The position numbers and the translations under genes were made by a program. From NCBI RefSeq assembly GCF_018717645.1, contig NZ_JAFLHG010000002.1, positions 248,001-312,000 of the forward strand: a DNA stretch of 64,000 nucleotides, written 5' to 3'. This DNA is from Microbacterium flavum. GTDB lineage: Bacteria; Actinomycetota; Actinomycetes; Actinomycetales; Microbacteriaceae. Positions 16,529 to 30,173 of this stretch are shown piece by piece. Position 1 is the stretch's first letter; each line of letters starts with the position of its first letter. The notes under the pieces are model-generated. The model had not been told where the DNA came from. It saw only the letters and a program-made list of their open reading frames with translations, and did no database searches.

Positions 16529-18610
16529 ATGCAGACCACGCGATCCGTCCGGCCGTTCGAGGTCATCAGCGAGTACGAGCCCAGCGGCGACCAGCCGCAG
16601 GCGATCGCCGACCTGGCCGCGCGCGTCAATGCGGGTGAGACCGATGTCGTGCTGCTCGGCGCGACAGGGACCGGCAAGTCGGCGACAACGGCCTGGCTCA
16701 TCGAACAGGTGCAGCGCCCGACGCTCGTCCTCGCGCACAACAAGACCCTCGCCGCGCAGCTCGCCAACGAATTCCGCGACCTCATGCCCAACAACGCGGT
16801 CGAGTACTTCGTGAGCTACTACGACTACTACCAGCCCGAGGCGTACGTCCCTCAGACCGACACCTTCATCGAGAAGGACTCGTCGATCAACGCCGAGGTC
16901 GAGCGGCTGCGGCACTCGACGACGAACTCCCTCCTCAGCCGCCGGGACGTCGTCGTCGTGAGCACCGTCTCGTGCATCTACGGACTCGGCGCTCCCGAGG
17001 AGTATCTGCGCGCCATGGTCGCGCTGCAGGTGGGGGAGCGCTACGACCGTGACGCCCTCATCCGCAAGTTCATCGCGATGCAGTACAACCGCAACGACGT
17101 CGACTTCTCCCGGGGCAACTTCCGCGTCCGAGGCGACACGATCGAGATCATCCCGGTCTACGAGGAGTACGCCGTGCGCATCGAGCTGTTCGGCGACGAG
17201 ATCGAAGCGCTCTACATGCTCCACCCGCTGACCGGCGACATCGTGCAGAGACTTGAGTCCGTGCCGATCTTCCCGGCATCCCACTACGTCGCGGGCACCG
17301 ATACCGTCCACCGCGCGATCGGCACGATCGAGCACGAGCTCGGTGAGCGGCTGAAGGAGCTCGAGGGCCAGGGCAAGCTCCTCGAAGCGCAGCGACTCCG
17401 CATGCGCACGACGTTCGACCTCGAGATGCTGCAGCAGCTCGGCTTCTGCTCGGGCATCGAGAACTACTCGCGCCACCTCGACGGGCGGCAGCCCGGAGAG
17501 GCGCCGCACACGCTCCTCGACTTCTTCCCCGACGACTTCCTCATGGTCATCGACGAGTCGCACGTGACGGTGCCGCAGATCGGCGCGATGTACGAGGGGG
17601 ATGCCTCCCGCAAGCGAACGCTCGTCGATCACGGCTTCCGGCTGCCGAGTGCCATGGACAACCGTCCGCTGCGCTTCGATGAGTTCAAGGAGCGCGTCGG
17701 TCAGACCGTCTACCTCTCGGCGACGCCGGGTCGCTACGAGATGGGGATCGCCGACGGAGTCGTCGAGCAGATCATCCGCCCCACCGGACTGGTCGACCCC
17801 GAGATCATCGTCAAGCCCTCCAAGGGGCAGATCGACGACCTCCTCGAAGAGATCCGGGTGCGCGTGGAGCGCGACGAACGCGTGCTCGTCACCACGCTGA
17901 CCAAGAAGATGGCCGAGGAGCTCACCGACTTCCTCGGTGAGCACGGCGTGCGGGTGCGCTACCTGCATTCCGACGTCGACACGCTCCGCCGCGTCGAACT
18001 CCTCACCGAGCTGCGGCAGGGCGTCTACGACGTTCTCGTCGGCATCAACCTGCTCCGCGAGGGTCTCGACCTCCCCGAGGTCTCTCTGGTCGCTATCCTC
18101 GACGCCGACAAGGAGGGCTTCCTCCGCAGCGGCACCTCCCTCATCCAGACCATCGGGCGCGCGGCCCGCAACGTGTCCGGTGAAGTCCACATGTACGCCG
18201 ACAACATGACCGACTCCATGCGGTCGGCGATCGAGGAGACCGATCGGCGCCGCGAGAAGCAGGTCGCCTACAACCTCGAGCATGGAATCGATCCGCAGCC
18301 CCTGCGCAAGAAGATCGCCGACATCACCGACGCGCTCGCTCGCGAGGCCTCCGACACGCAGGACCTGCTCCGCGGCAAGGCTGCGGCGAAGACGAAGTCG
18401 GGCCGCGGGAAGTCTCCGACACCGCAGCTCCGGCGCGAGGGCATCGCGGCCGAAGGGGCCATGCAGCTCGAGGCGACGATCGACGATCTGACCTCGCAGA
18501 TGCTCGCCGCCGCCTCGGAGCTGAAGTTCGAGTTGGCGGGGCGTCTGCGCGACGAGGTGCAGGATCTGAAGAAGGAGCTGCGCGCCATGGAGAAGGCGGG
18601 TCACGCCTGA
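16529..18610 (+). CDS. uvrB: UvrABC system protein B
   Basis: 693 residues, normal length. DNA damage-verification helicase of nucleotide excision repair. Motif [15 protein letters not shown] near residue 45; the beta-hairpin region [21 protein letters not shown] near 100; [22 protein letters not shown]; and in the C-terminal helicase half [29 protein letters not shown] and [13 protein letters not shown] motif that contacts UvrC closes the protein (about 650-690). ATG at 16529 gives [12 protein letters not shown]; the open frame upstream is not conserved sequence. The VOC gene overlaps its stop codon (TGATG). Confidence 0.97.
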   Translation: MQTTRSVRPFEVISEYEPSGDQPQAIADLAARVNAGETDVVLLGATGTGKSATTAWLIEQVQRPTLVLAHNKTLAAQLANEFRDLMPNNAVEYFVSYYDYYQPEAYVPQTDTFIEKDSSINAEVERLRHSTTNSLLSRRDVVVVSTVSCIYGLGAPEEYLRAMVALQVGERYDRDALIRKFIAMQYNRNDVDFSRGNFRVRGDTIEIIPVYEEYAVRIELFGDEIEALYMLHPLTGDIVQRLESVPIFPASHYVAGTDTVHRAIGTIEHELGERLKELEGQGKLLEAQRLRMRTTFDLEMLQQLGFCSGIENYSRHLDGRQPGEAPHTLLDFFPDDFLMVIDESHVTVPQIGAMYEGDASRKRTLVDHGFRLPSAMDNRPLRFDEFKERVGQTVYLSATPGRYEMGIADGVVEQIIRPTGLVDPEIIVKPSKGQIDDLLEEIRVRVERDERVLVTTLTKKMAEELTDFLGEHGVRVRYLHSDVDTLRRVELLTELRQGVYDVLVGINLLREGLDLPEVSLVAILDADKEGFLRSGTSLIQTIGRAARNVSGEVHMYADNMTDSMRSAIEETDRRREKQVAYNLEHGIDPQPLRKKIADITDALAREASDTQDLLRGKAAAKTKSGRGKSPTPQLRREGIAAEGAMQLEATIDDLTSQMLAAASELKFELAGRLRDEVQDLKKELRAMEKAGHA

Positions 18611-19032
18611 TGGAGCAGCGCCTCAGTCTCGTCACCCTCGGCGTCGCCGACCTCGATCGATCGATCGCGTTCTATCGCGCGGTGGGGTGGGAGCCCCATT
18701 CCTCGTCCGTCAGCGGAGAGGTCGCCTTCTACCAGGCGGGGGGCATGGTCCTCGGACTGTGGTCGCGCGCCGCCCTCGCGGTAGATTCGGGCGTCTCCGA
18801 TAACGGCGGGTGGGGTGGCATCACGCTTGCGCACAACGTCCGGACCTCCGGCGAAGTCGACCACCTGCTCGCGGAAGCCGAAGCGGCGGGCGCGCGCGTG
18901 GGTCGCCCTCCGGCTGCCACCGAGTGGGGCGGCTACTCAGGCACCTTCGTCGATCCGGACGGGCACCCGTGGGAGATCGCGGTCAACCCCGGCTGGACGA
19001 TCGATGATGCGGGCCGGACCCTGCTGCGCTGA
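18610..19032 (+). CDS. VOC (glyoxalase/bleomycin-resistance) family protein
   Basis: 140 residues with two beta-alpha-beta-beta-beta units: LSLVTLGVADLDRSIAFYRAVGWEPHS at the N-terminus and TLAHNVRTSGEVDHLLAEAEAAGARV...GTFVDPDGHPWEIAVNPGW at the C-terminus. VDPDGHPWEI is the usual closing motif. Metal-dependent lyases, dioxygenases and resistance proteins share this fold, so the substrate cannot be given. Its ATG overlaps the uvrB stop (TGATG), so it is translationally coupled to uvrB; no functional link is known. Confidence 0.88.
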   Translation: MEQRLSLVTLGVADLDRSIAFYRAVGWEPHSSSVSGEVAFYQAGGMVLGLWSRAALAVDSGVSDNGGWGGITLAHNVRTSGEVDHLLAEAEAAGARVGRPPAATEWGGYSGTFVDPDGHPWEIAVNPGWTIDDAGRTLLR

Positions 19033-19117
19033 CCCGCACTGACTCAGTGCGGGCACCCCGTTTGATATCGTCGATGGGTTGGCAAGACGGTCGCCCGAGA
19101 GGGCGCGAGAGGCACCT

Positions 19118-20644
19118 GTGACGAACGACTCCCGGCGACAGCAGCACGACGAACGACCGGATGCGACATTCACCCGCTCCCTGGCGGACATCGCAGCGCG
19201 TATCGACGGCGACGTCGTCACCGACGGTCCGCCGGTGACCGGCATCGCCCTCAGCACGGCCGGCGTGCGGCCCGGCGATCTCTTCATCGCCGCGGCCGGC
19301 GCGAGCACCCACGGCGCGCGGTACGTCGCAGACGCCCTCGCCGCCGGTGCGGCGGCGGTGCTCACCGACCCCGCGGGTGCGGCGCTCGTCGCGGCCGATG
19401 TGCCCCTCATCGTGGTCGCCGATCCCCGCGGCGTCCTCGGTCGCCTGTCCGTATGGTTCTACGACCACCCGGCAGCGGCGCTGAAGACGATCGGCGTGAC
19501 GGGCACCCAGGGCAAGACCTCGACGACCTTCCTCATCGACGCGGCTCTCGGGGAGCGTGAGAGCGGCCTGATCGGCTCGATGGGATCGAAGATCGACGGC
19601 ATCCCCGTGCCGACGAAGCTCACCACGCCGGAGGCCCCGGCCATGCAGGCGCTTCTCGCACGCATGCGGGAGCAGGGCGTGCGCTGGGTGTCGTCCGAGG
19701 TGTCCAGCCAGGCGATCTCGATGCGGCGGGTCGACGGGCTCGTGTTCGACGTCGCCGTGTTCCTGAACCTGGGGCACGACCACCTCGACTTCCACGGCTC
19801 GCAGGAGAACTATCGCGCTGCCAAGCGCGAGCTGCTGACCCCGGCGATGTCGCGTCTCGCGCTCGTCAACGTCGACGATCAGGCCGGCCGACGCTTCCAC
19901 GAGGACCCGGAGCTCGTCACCGAGTCCTTCTCGATCACCGGACGCGACGCCGACTGGCGTGCGGTCGATATCGAGCTCGGCCCGGATGGCTCCGCCTTCA
20001 CCGTCGTCGGCCCCGAAGGCCAGTCCGCGCGCTTCACGACACCGATCATCGGCACCTTCACGGTGAGCAACATCCTCGCCGCCGTCGCCGCACTCGACCG
20101 CGTGGGCTACCCCCTCGACCGGTCCGTGGCGGGGCTCGCCGACTTCACCGGACCCGAGGGGCGTGTGCAGTTCGTTCCGGTCGACGCCGACTTCCGCGTC
20201 GTGATCGACGCGGGGCACAAGCCCGAGGCGATCAACGCGCTGCTGTGTGCACTGCGCCCGGCGACGCCCGGTCGCATCATCACCGTGATCGGCTCGAACG
20301 GGAACCGCGACGCGCACAAGCGGCCTCTCATGGGCCGGTTCTCGGCGATGGCATCCGACATCGTCGTCGTCACCGACGACAACCCGGCCGATGAAGACCC
20401 CGCCACGATCCGGCGCGCCGTCGTCGCCGGGACGCGCGGCTCGCGCGCGGAGGTCTACGACGTCGCGGGGCGGGCGGAGGCGATCCACCATGCCGTGGAT
20501 CTCGCGCAGCCGGGTGACCTCCTCGTGATCGTCGGCAAGGGCGACGAGCGCCACCAGATCACCGCGCACGGCATCGTGCCCCACAGCGATCCCGACGAGG
20601 TCGAGTGGGCGCTGCAGCGCCGACGCGAGGCGTCCGACGCCTGA
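19118..20644 (+). CDS. Mur ligase family protein, MurE-like
   Basis: 508 residues from GTG at 19118, which is preceded by GAGAGG at about 5 bp; a TTG 39 bp upstream has no such site. Domain order fits MurE: N-terminal UDP-binding domain, central ATPase with GTQGKTST (129-136), SSEVSSQAI and LNLGHDHLDFH, and a C-terminal domain with GSNGNRDAHKRPLMG and IIVGKGDERHQ-like closing motif. At the amino-acid selectivity site DAP enzymes have DNPR; here it is DDNPADEDP (D421 N422 P423 A424), closer to Lys-type MurE. It may add the third residue of a non-DAP peptidoglycan or be a paralogue with another role. Not in a dcw cluster. Confidence 0.85.
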   Translation: MTNDSRRQQHDERPDATFTRSLADIAARIDGDVVTDGPPVTGIALSTAGVRPGDLFIAAAGASTHGARYVADALAAGAAAVLTDPAGAALVAADVPLIVVADPRGVLGRLSVWFYDHPAAALKTIGVTGTQGKTSTTFLIDAALGERESGLIGSMGSKIDGIPVPTKLTTPEAPAMQALLARMREQGVRWVSSEVSSQAISMRRVDGLVFDVAVFLNLGHDHLDFHGSQENYRAAKRELLTPAMSRLALVNVDDQAGRRFHEDPELVTESFSITGRDADWRAVDIELGPDGSAFTVVGPEGQSARFTTPIIGTFTVSNILAAVAALDRVGYPLDRSVAGLADFTGPEGRVQFVPVDADFRVVIDAGHKPEAINALLCALRPATPGRIITVIGSNGNRDAHKRPLMGRFSAMASDIVVVTDDNPADEDPATIRRAVVAGTRGSRAEVYDVAGRAEAIHHAVDLAQPGDLLVIVGKGDERHQITAHGIVPHSDPDEVEWALQRRREASDA

Positions 20645-20660
20645 GCCGCGTTCGGGCTCA
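20642..20660. terminator. Small hairpin built from two convergent stop codons
   Basis: TGAGCC (20642-20647) pairs with GGCTCA (20655-20660); each arm carries the stop of one of the convergent genes. It may act as a short bidirectional terminator. Weak, because the stem is only 6 bp. Confidence 0.35.
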
Positions 20661-20903
20661 CGCCGGGCGGGGGCAGTGCAACAGGGGCTTCGGTCCCGAC
20701 CGGTCCACCTCGTGGCGCGACATCGCCGCGCCGCACAGCGGGCACGATCGCTCTGCAGGCGCCGCGGGCGGTTCGTCCTCGTACGGACCCACGGATGCCG
20801 GTCCGGCGACGCGGATGAGCTGCCGGTTGAGGTAGCTGTACCACCCTCCGGCCTCGCGCACGCGATCGCGCAGGGGCGGGCGATCCGCGTCTCTTCGTGT
20901 CAT
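20658..20903 (-). CDS. Small protein with Cys/His metal-binding motif
   Basis: 81 residues, ATG at 20903. The N-terminal part LRDRVREAGGWYSYLNRQLIRVAGPA is conserved-looking and aromatic. The C-terminal part has C54-P-L-C57, H64 and C77 (CPLCG...H...LLHC), a likely zinc site. I recall similar short proteins in Microbacteriaceae, all of unknown function. It is divergent from an OhrR-like regulator gene, and a palindrome overlaps its probable -10 box (TACACT, minus strand, 20911-20916, 7 bp before ATG). That suggests a leaderless transcript under control of the regulator. Confidence 0.7.
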   Translation of the reverse strand: MTRRDADRPPLRDRVREAGGWYSYLNRQLIRVAGPASVGPYEDEPPAAPAERSCPLCGAAMSRHEVDRSGPKPLLHCPRPA

Positions 20904-20907
20904 GATG

Positions 20908-20921
20908 ATTAGTGTACTAAT
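20908..20921. promoter_or_regulatory. Palindromic operator candidate for the OhrR-like regulator
   Basis: ATTAGT-GT-ACTAAT, a perfect 6-bp inverted repeat with a 2-bp spacer, A+T-rich in a G+C-rich region. It covers the candidate -10 boxes of both divergent genes: TACACT (minus) and TACTAA (plus, 20915-20920). MarR-family dimers bind such sites. Confidence 0.6.
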
Positions 20922-20942
20922 GAAATGCCGGAAGGGGATGCC

Positions 20943-21389
20943 GTGGACGCCGACGACCCGCGCGACGCGCTGCTGAAACTCGAGAACCAGCTCTGCTTCG
21001 CGCTCGTGACGGCCGCGCGCAACGTCGTGGCCGTCTACCGTCCGATCCTCGAGCCGCTCGGCCTCACACATCCGCAATACCTCGTCATGCTCGCGCTCTG
21101 GGAGCGCGCGCCGCGGCCGCTCGGCGACCTCGCCGAAGAGCTCGCGATGGAGCCGGCGACCCTCTCTCCCCTCGTCAAGCGCCTCGAGGCGCAGGGCCTC
21201 GTCTCGCGCACGCGGAGCGCCACCGATGAACGCGTGCTCGAGGTCGGGCTCTCTCCCGCAGGCAGGGAGCTGCGGGAGCGCGCGCTGGACGTCCCCGGCG
21301 CGGTGATGGCGGCGACCGGCATGACGGCCGCCGAGATCGCCGCGGTGCGCGACGGTCTGAGTGCCTTCGCCGGGCGCCGTCCGCGCTGA
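20943..21389 (+). CDS. MarR-family regulator of the OhrR type
   Basis: 148 residues from GTG at 20943, which has GGAAGGGG at about 5 bp; an ATG at 20925 would lie against the operator and lacks a site. KLENQLCF is identical to the segment around the redox-sensing cysteine of Bacillus OhrR, giving C18 here. VYRPILEPLGL keeps the Tyr equivalent to OhrR Tyr29 (Y32), but the position of Tyr40 is His (H43, LTHPQY in place of LTYPQY). A winged helix follows (LGDLAEELAMEPATLSPLVKRLEAQGLVSR, DERVLEVGLSPAG). Expected role: peroxide-sensing repressor. No ohr gene is adjacent. Confidence 0.85.
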   Translation: MDADDPRDALLKLENQLCFALVTAARNVVAVYRPILEPLGLTHPQYLVMLALWERAPRPLGDLAEELAMEPATLSPLVKRLEAQGLVSRTRSATDERVLEVGLSPAGRELRERALDVPGAVMAATGMTAAEIAAVRDGLSAFAGRRPR

Positions 21390-21438
21390 GCGCAACCGCG
21401 GACCCCCTCCGTCCGGAGCCCGTGTCGGAGGCCCCGCC

Positions 21439-21444
21439 TAGACT
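21439..21444 (+). promoter_or_regulatory. Candidate -10 box for uvrA
   Basis: TAGACT, 6 bp before the GTG start of uvrA with no Shine-Dalgarno sequence; leaderless pattern. Confidence 0.5.
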
Positions 21445-21450
21445 TGACCG

Positions 21451-24348
<2,898 letters not shown>

Positions 24349-24349
24349 G

Positions 24350-26269
24350 ATGGCGAACGCCCTCCCGTACAAGCCGAAGCCGGGGGAGATCCCCACGCAG
24401 CCGGGCGTGTACCGCTTCCGCGACGACGCGGGGCGCGTGCTCTACGTCGGCAAGGCGAAGAACCTGCGCGCGCGGCTGTCGAACTACTTCGCCCCCCTCC
24501 ACACCCTGCACGAGCGCACCCGGCGGATGGTGACGACGGCGACGAGCGTCGAGTGGACCGTCGTCGGCAGCGACGTCGAGTCGTTGCAGCTCGAGTACAT
24601 GTGGATCCAGGAGTTCTCGCCGCCGTTCAACGTGCGGTACAAGGACGACAAGTCCTACCCCTACATGGCGATCACCCTGGCCGACGAGGCGCCACGCGTC
24701 ATCGTGACACGGAACCGCAGGATCCCCGGTGCGCGCTACTTCGGGCCGTATCCCAAGATCTGGGCGGTGCACGACACGATCGACCTGATGATCAAGGTCT
24801 TCCCGATCCGTACCTGCTCGGACGCCTCCTACAAGAAGGCGATGGCGAGCGGTCGCCCCTGCTTCCCCGGCCAGATCGGCCGGTGCGGGGGCCCCTGCTC
24901 GATGAAGGTCACCGTCGAGGAGCATCGCGCGATCGTCGACGACTTCGTCGCGTTCATGGCGGGCGGCGACGCGCGCTTCACGCGCGAGCTCACGGCGCGC
25001 ATGCGCGAGGCATCCGCGGCGAGGGACTACGAGTCCGCCGCCCTCTACCGCGACCGTCTGCACGCGATCGACGCCGTCCTCAGCCGCAGCGCGCTCGTCC
25101 TCGCCGACGACACCGACGCCGACCTCTTCGGGATCGCCGAGGACGAGCTCTCCGCGGCGGTTCAGCACTTCGTCGTGCGCGGGGGGCGTGTCCGCGGTGT
25201 CCGCGCGACGACGATCGACAAGGAGCTCGACATCTCCGGGGCGGACCTCGTGGATCAGGTCCTGCAGCGCACGTACGGCGCCGCCAGCCCCGGGGAGATC
25301 CCGCGCCAGGTGCTCGTCCCCACCCTCCCCGACGATGCCGCCGATCTCGAGGAGTGGCTGCAGGAGCGGCGCGGCAAGCGCGTCACCCTCCAGGTCGCCC
25401 AGCGCGGCCGCAAGGCCGACCTCCTGCGCACCGCGACGCTCAACGCCCAGCAGGCGCTCATGCTCCACAAGACCCGACGCACCTCGGACTACACGGCGCG
25501 GACGAAGGCCCTGACCGACCTCCAGCTGGCGCTGGGGATGGACGAGGCGCCGCTGCGGATCGAGTGCTACGACGTCTCCCACCTGTCCGGGACGAATGTC
25601 GTCGCCTCGATGGTCGTCTTCGAGGACGGGCTGCCGCGCAAGGACCAGTACCGCTCGTTCGGCGTTCCCGAGACGACCGATGACACGGACTCGCTGTACC
25701 AGGTGCTGACCCGCAGACTCGCCCATGTGGACCGCGATGAGGCGGCGGCGGAGGCGGAGGCTGCTGCCGAGCATGCGGTACAGGAGATCGCGGCCGACGC
25801 CCCGGTCGTGATGGAGCGCAAGCGGCCCCGCTTCGCCTACCGTCCCCAGCTCCTCGTCGTCGACGGCGGCGCTCCGCAGGTCGCCGCGGCCGCGCGGGCG
25901 CTGGAGGATGCCGGTCATACCGAGATCGCCCTGTGCGGCATTGCGAAGCGGCTCGAGGAGATCTGGCTGCCGGGGGAGGAGTACCCCGTCATCCTGCCGC
26001 GCACCTCCGAAGCGCTGTACCTGCTGCAGCGCCTGCGCGATGAGGCGCACCGATTCGCGATCACGCACCAGCGCACGCGCCGTAAGCGCGACATCTCGAC
26101 CGTGCTGTCCGAGGTGCCCGGCCTCGGCGATGCGCGGATCAAGGCGCTGCTGAAGCACTTCGGCTCGGTCGCGGCGCTCAGTCGCGCGAGCGCCGAGGAG
26201 ATCACGGGGCTTCCCGGCATCGGCCCCAAGCTGGCGGCCGCGATCGAGCAGCGTCTCGCTCGACGCTGA
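24350..26269 (+). CDS. uvrC: UvrABC system protein C
   Basis: 639 residues. Dual-incision endonuclease of excision repair. The N-terminal GIY-YIG nuclease ([31 protein letters not shown]) makes the 3' cut; CX-rich [13 protein letters not shown] follows; a UVR motif (about 205-240) binds UvrB. The RNase H-like domain ([34 protein letters not shown]) makes the 5' cut, and tandem helix-hairpin-helix motifs close the protein ([32 protein letters not shown]). ATG at 24350 directly follows the uvrA stop. Confidence 0.97.
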   Translation: MANALPYKPKPGEIPTQPGVYRFRDDAGRVLYVGKAKNLRARLSNYFAPLHTLHERTRRMVTTATSVEWTVVGSDVESLQLEYMWIQEFSPPFNVRYKDDKSYPYMAITLADEAPRVIVTRNRRIPGARYFGPYPKIWAVHDTIDLMIKVFPIRTCSDASYKKAMASGRPCFPGQIGRCGGPCSMKVTVEEHRAIVDDFVAFMAGGDARFTRELTARMREASAARDYESAALYRDRLHAIDAVLSRSALVLADDTDADLFGIAEDELSAAVQHFVVRGGRVRGVRATTIDKELDISGADLVDQVLQRTYGAASPGEIPRQVLVPTLPDDAADLEEWLQERRGKRVTLQVAQRGRKADLLRTATLNAQQALMLHKTRRTSDYTARTKALTDLQLALGMDEAPLRIECYDVSHLSGTNVVASMVVFEDGLPRKDQYRSFGVPETTDDTDSLYQVLTRRLAHVDRDEAAAEAEAAAEHAVQEIAADAPVVMERKRPRFAYRPQLLVVDGGAPQVAAAARALEDAGHTEIALCGIAKRLEEIWLPGEEYPVILPRTSEALYLLQRLRDEAHRFAITHQRTRRKRDISTVLSEVPGLGDARIKALLKHFGSVAALSRASAEEITGLPGIGPKLAAAIEQRLARR

Positions 26270-26300
26270 GCAGCGGCGGGAAGCCTCAGGTCGGACGCCG

Positions 26301-26321
26301 CGGGTCGGGCGCCCCGGCCCG
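26301..26321 (+). terminator. Possible hairpin between uvrC and rapZ
   Basis: CGGGTCGG / CCGGCCCG, an 8-bp stem with one T.G pair and a 5-nt loop. No T-run follows. Confidence 0.35.
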
Positions 26322-26372
26322 AACAGGCGGGCGGACGAGTCGATAGGCTGGGGGAGACCCCTGGGAGGACAC

Positions 26373-27248
26373 GTGGCAGACGCCGAGCCCGCCGGCCAGA
26401 TCCTGATCGTCACCGGCATGTCCGGCGCAGGTCGGACGACGGCGGCCAACGCGCTCGAAGACCTCGACTGGTACGTCGTGGACAACCTTCCGCCCCAGAT
26501 GCTGCGTCCGCTCGTCGACCTGTCGCAGCTCGCGGGCGGCGCGCTGCCGAAGATCGCCGCCGTCGTCGACGTCCGCGGACGCGATCTCTTCCGCGAGCTG
26601 CCCGCCGTGGCGAGCGCCCTGCGCACGGCCCGCGACGCGCGCGTGCTCTTCCTGGATGCCTCCGATGAGGTGCTCGTCCGCCGCTTCGAGTCGGTGCGGC
26701 GGCCGCATCCGCTGCAAGGGGATGGGACGATCCTCGACGGCATCCGCCGCGAGCGCGAGCGGCTGGCCGTCATCCGCGAGAGCGCCGACGTCCTCATCGA
26801 CACCAGCACGCTCAACATCCATCAGCTCGCCACTCGCGTCGTCGACATGTTCAGCGAGGAGGGGGAGGCGCGGCACACCGTCACGGTGATGAGCTTCGGC
26901 TTCAAGTACGGGCTGCCCACCGATGTCGATCTCGTCGCCGACATGCGATTCCTGCCGAACCCGTTCTGGATCCCCGAACTCAAGGGCATGACCGGCGAGG
27001 AGGAGCCGGTGCGCGAGTTCGTGCTCGCGCAGACGGGAGCGCGCGAATTCATCGATGCCTACGCCGCCGCACTGCACCCCGTGCTCGAGGGGTATCAGCG
27101 GGAGAACAAGCGTCACTCGGTGGTCGCGGTCGGCTGCACCGGCGGAAAGCACCGGTCGGTCGTGACTGCGATCGAACTGGCCGGACGCCTGGCGGAGGTG
27201 CCCGGTGTCGCGGTGCGAGTGAAGCACCGCGACCTCGGACGCGAGTAG
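26373..27248 (+). CDS. rapZ: RapZ-family nucleotide-binding protein (RNase adapter)
   Basis: 291 residues. The Walker A reads GMSGAGRT (15-22), with Arg where many P-loops have Lys, as is common in actinobacterial members. [18 protein letters not shown] is the family signature. The C-terminal domain has [28 protein letters not shown] and CTGGKHRSV. In Enterobacteria RapZ guides RNase E to GlmZ; the actinobacterial role is not established. GTG at 26373 is preceded by GGGAGGA. Next gene is whiA; the yvcK gene that often separates them is absent. Confidence 0.93.
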   Translation: MADAEPAGQILIVTGMSGAGRTTAANALEDLDWYVVDNLPPQMLRPLVDLSQLAGGALPKIAAVVDVRGRDLFRELPAVASALRTARDARVLFLDASDEVLVRRFESVRRPHPLQGDGTILDGIRRERERLAVIRESADVLIDTSTLNIHQLATRVVDMFSEEGEARHTVTVMSFGFKYGLPTDVDLVADMRFLPNPFWIPELKGMTGEEEPVREFVLAQTGAREFIDAYAAALHPVLEGYQRENKRHSVVAVGCTGGKHRSVVTAIELAGRLAEVPGVAVRVKHRDLGRE

Positions 27249-27289
27249 GCTGGTCCTTTGTCCCCGCACCGAAACATCGAAGGATAGCC

Positions 27290-28267
27290 GTGTCACCAAC
27301 CGCCGACGTGAAGACCGAGCTGGCCGGGGTCAGGGACCCTCGACCCACGGCTCGCGTGGCGGAATTGACCGCGATCCTGCGCTTCTCCGGCGGCCTGCAC
27401 CAGATCGCCGGTCGCGTCGCGGTCGAGGCCGAGCTGGAATCCGACCTCCTCGCGCGGCGCGTCGCGCGCGACATCATGGAGCTGTACGGCGTCCGCCCCG
27501 AGCTGCACCGCGTCCAGGCATCCGGCGGCCGCACGGGAGGCACGTTCGCCGTCCGGGTGATCGAGGGCGGCGAGACCCTCGCGCGGCAGACCGGGCTCCT
27601 CGACCAGCGCCGCCGGCCTGTGCGCGGGCTCCCGAACAAGCTCACGACCGGCGCCCGACCCGACCTCGCCGCCATCTGGCGCGGTGCGTTCCTGGCGGCG
27701 GGGTCGCTCTCCGACCCGGGGCGCTCGGCGGCCCTCGAGATCGCGTGCCCCTCCGGTGAGGCGGCGATGGCTCTCGTCGGTGCGGCGCACCGGCTGGGCA
27801 TCGCCGCGAAGGCGCGCGAGGTCCGCGGCATCCCGCGCGTCGTCGTGCGCGACGGTGACGCGATCCGGGTGGCGCTGTCGGAGATGGGCGCCGTCCGGAC
27901 GGCCTCCGCGTGGGAGGAGATGCGTCAGCGACGAGAGGTGCGCGCCGGCGTCAACAGACTCGTCAACTTCGACGACGCCAACCTGCGTCGGTCCGCGCAG
28001 GCAGCGGTCGCCGCCTGCGCCCGCGTCGAGCGCGCCCTGGAGATCCTCGGCGACGAGGTCCCCGACCACCTCAAGGAGGCGGGGGAGCTGCGCCTCGCGC
28101 ACCGTGACGCAAGCCTGGACGAGCTCGGCCACCATGCGGACCCGCCGCTGACGAAGGACGCCGTCGCGGGCCGCATCCGCCGACTGCTCGCCATGGCCGA
28201 CAAGAAGGCGACCACCGACGGCATCCCCGGCACCGAATCCGCCGTCCCCGAGGGCTTCGAGGACTGA
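27290..28267 (+). CDS. whiA: WhiA sporulation/division regulator
   Basis: 325 residues. N-terminal LAGLIDADG-homing-endonuclease-like domain without nuclease activity ([25 protein letters not shown] start, [22 protein letters not shown]) and a C-terminal helix-turn-helix ([28 protein letters not shown]...[17 protein letters not shown]). WhiA is a DNA-binding protein of Gram-positive bacteria; with WhiB it controls sporulation septation in Streptomyces and it affects division in non-sporulating relatives. GTG at 27290 has GAAGGA about 6 bp upstream. The protein extends past the usual HTH end by a Ser/Thr/Pro-containing tail. Confidence 0.95.
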   Translation: MSPTADVKTELAGVRDPRPTARVAELTAILRFSGGLHQIAGRVAVEAELESDLLARRVARDIMELYGVRPELHRVQASGGRTGGTFAVRVIEGGETLARQTGLLDQRRRPVRGLPNKLTTGARPDLAAIWRGAFLAAGSLSDPGRSAALEIACPSGEAAMALVGAAHRLGIAAKAREVRGIPRVVVRDGDAIRVALSEMGAVRTASAWEEMRQRREVRAGVNRLVNFDDANLRRSAQAAVAACARVERALEILGDEVPDHLKEAGELRLAHRDASLDELGHHADPPLTKDAVAGRIRRLLAMADKKATTDGIPGTESAVPEGFED

Positions 28268-28306
28268 GTCGCCCGTCGCATGCCGACGCAGGCGGGAACA
28301 ACCCCC

Positions 28307-28334
28307 TGACGCGCGCGTTGCACGTCAATAGGAT
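28307..28334 (+). promoter_or_regulatory. Candidate sodA promoter
   Basis: TAGGAT (28329-28334) as -10 with CTGACG (28307-28312) 16 bp upstream as a weak -35. The leader to the sodA ATG is about 50 nt and ends with AAGAAGAGAAC. Confidence 0.35.
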
Positions 28335-28388
28335 GAGACTCGTCCCCTCGCCGCGCCCGGTGCGCGGCGCGAACAGGAAGAAGAGAAC

Positions 28389-29015
28389 ATGGCGAAGTAC
28401 ACACTCCCCGACCTCCCGTACGACTTCTCGGCCCTCGAGCCGCACATCAGCGGCAAGATCATGGAGCTGCACCACGACAAGCACCACCAGGCGTACGTGA
28501 CGGGCGCGAACACCGCGCTCGAGCAGCTGGCCGAAGCGCGCGAGTCGGGCAACCTGGCCAACGTGAACAAGCTCGAGAAGGATCTGGCGTTCAACCTCGG
28601 CGGCCACGTCAACCACTCCATCTTCTGGACGAACCTGGCCCCCGCGAACGACGGCGGCGGCGGAGCGCCCGAGGGCGAGCTGGCCTCGGCGATCGACGAG
28701 TTCTTCGGCGGGTTCGACAAGTTCCAGGCCCACTTCACCGCAGCGGCGACCGGCATCCAGGGCTCCGGGTGGGCGGTGCTCAGCTGGGACCCGATCGGCG
28801 AGCAGCTGATCATCCAGCAGCTGTTCGACCAGCAGTCGAACACGGCCCAGGGAACGGTCCCGATCTTCCAGCTCGACATGTGGGAGCACGCCTTCTACCT
28901 CGACTACCTCAACGTCAAGGCCGACTACGTCAAGGCCGTCTGGAACATCGCCAATTGGGGCAACGTCGCGCAGCGCTTTTCGACGGCGCGCGAGAAGACG
29001 GCGGGCCTGCTCTAG
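28389..29015 (+). CDS. sodA: Superoxide dismutase (Fe/Mn family, probably Mn)
   Basis: 208 residues. Metal ligands H28 (MELHHDKHH), H76 (GGHVNHSIFW), D163 and H167 (DMWEHAFYLDY) are all present. At the position of His145 of the M. tuberculosis Fe enzyme this protein has Gln148 (FDQQSN), which suggests manganese. No signal peptide, so cytoplasmic. Placed between whiA and gap, an insertion into an otherwise common gene order, and flanked by its own promoter candidate and a strong terminator, so it is probably monocistronic. Confidence 0.96.
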   Translation: MAKYTLPDLPYDFSALEPHISGKIMELHHDKHHQAYVTGANTALEQLAEARESGNLANVNKLEKDLAFNLGGHVNHSIFWTNLAPANDGGGGAPEGELASAIDEFFGGFDKFQAHFTAAATGIQGSGWAVLSWDPIGEQLIIQQLFDQQSNTAQGTVPIFQLDMWEHAFYLDYLNVKADYVKAVWNIANWGNVAQRFSTAREKTAGLL

Positions 29016-29035
29016 TAGTAGGGTCGTGACCAGGT

Positions 29036-29080
29036 GAGGATGCCGGGTCCTACCCGGCGACGGGGAGACCCGGCATCCTC
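29036..29080 (+). terminator. Strong hairpin terminator after sodA
   Basis: GAGGATGCCGGGTC (29036-29049) pairs perfectly over 14 bp with GACCCGGCATCCTC (29067-29080); TTCTCATT follows. It isolates sodA from the gap operon. Confidence 0.8.
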
Positions 29081-29135
29081 TTCTCATTCCAACGGATCGC
29101 GATCAGGTGCGCCGGATCAGGCGTCGCCGACGTGA

Positions 29136-30164
<1,029 letters not shown>

Positions 30165-30173
30165 GGTTTCCCC

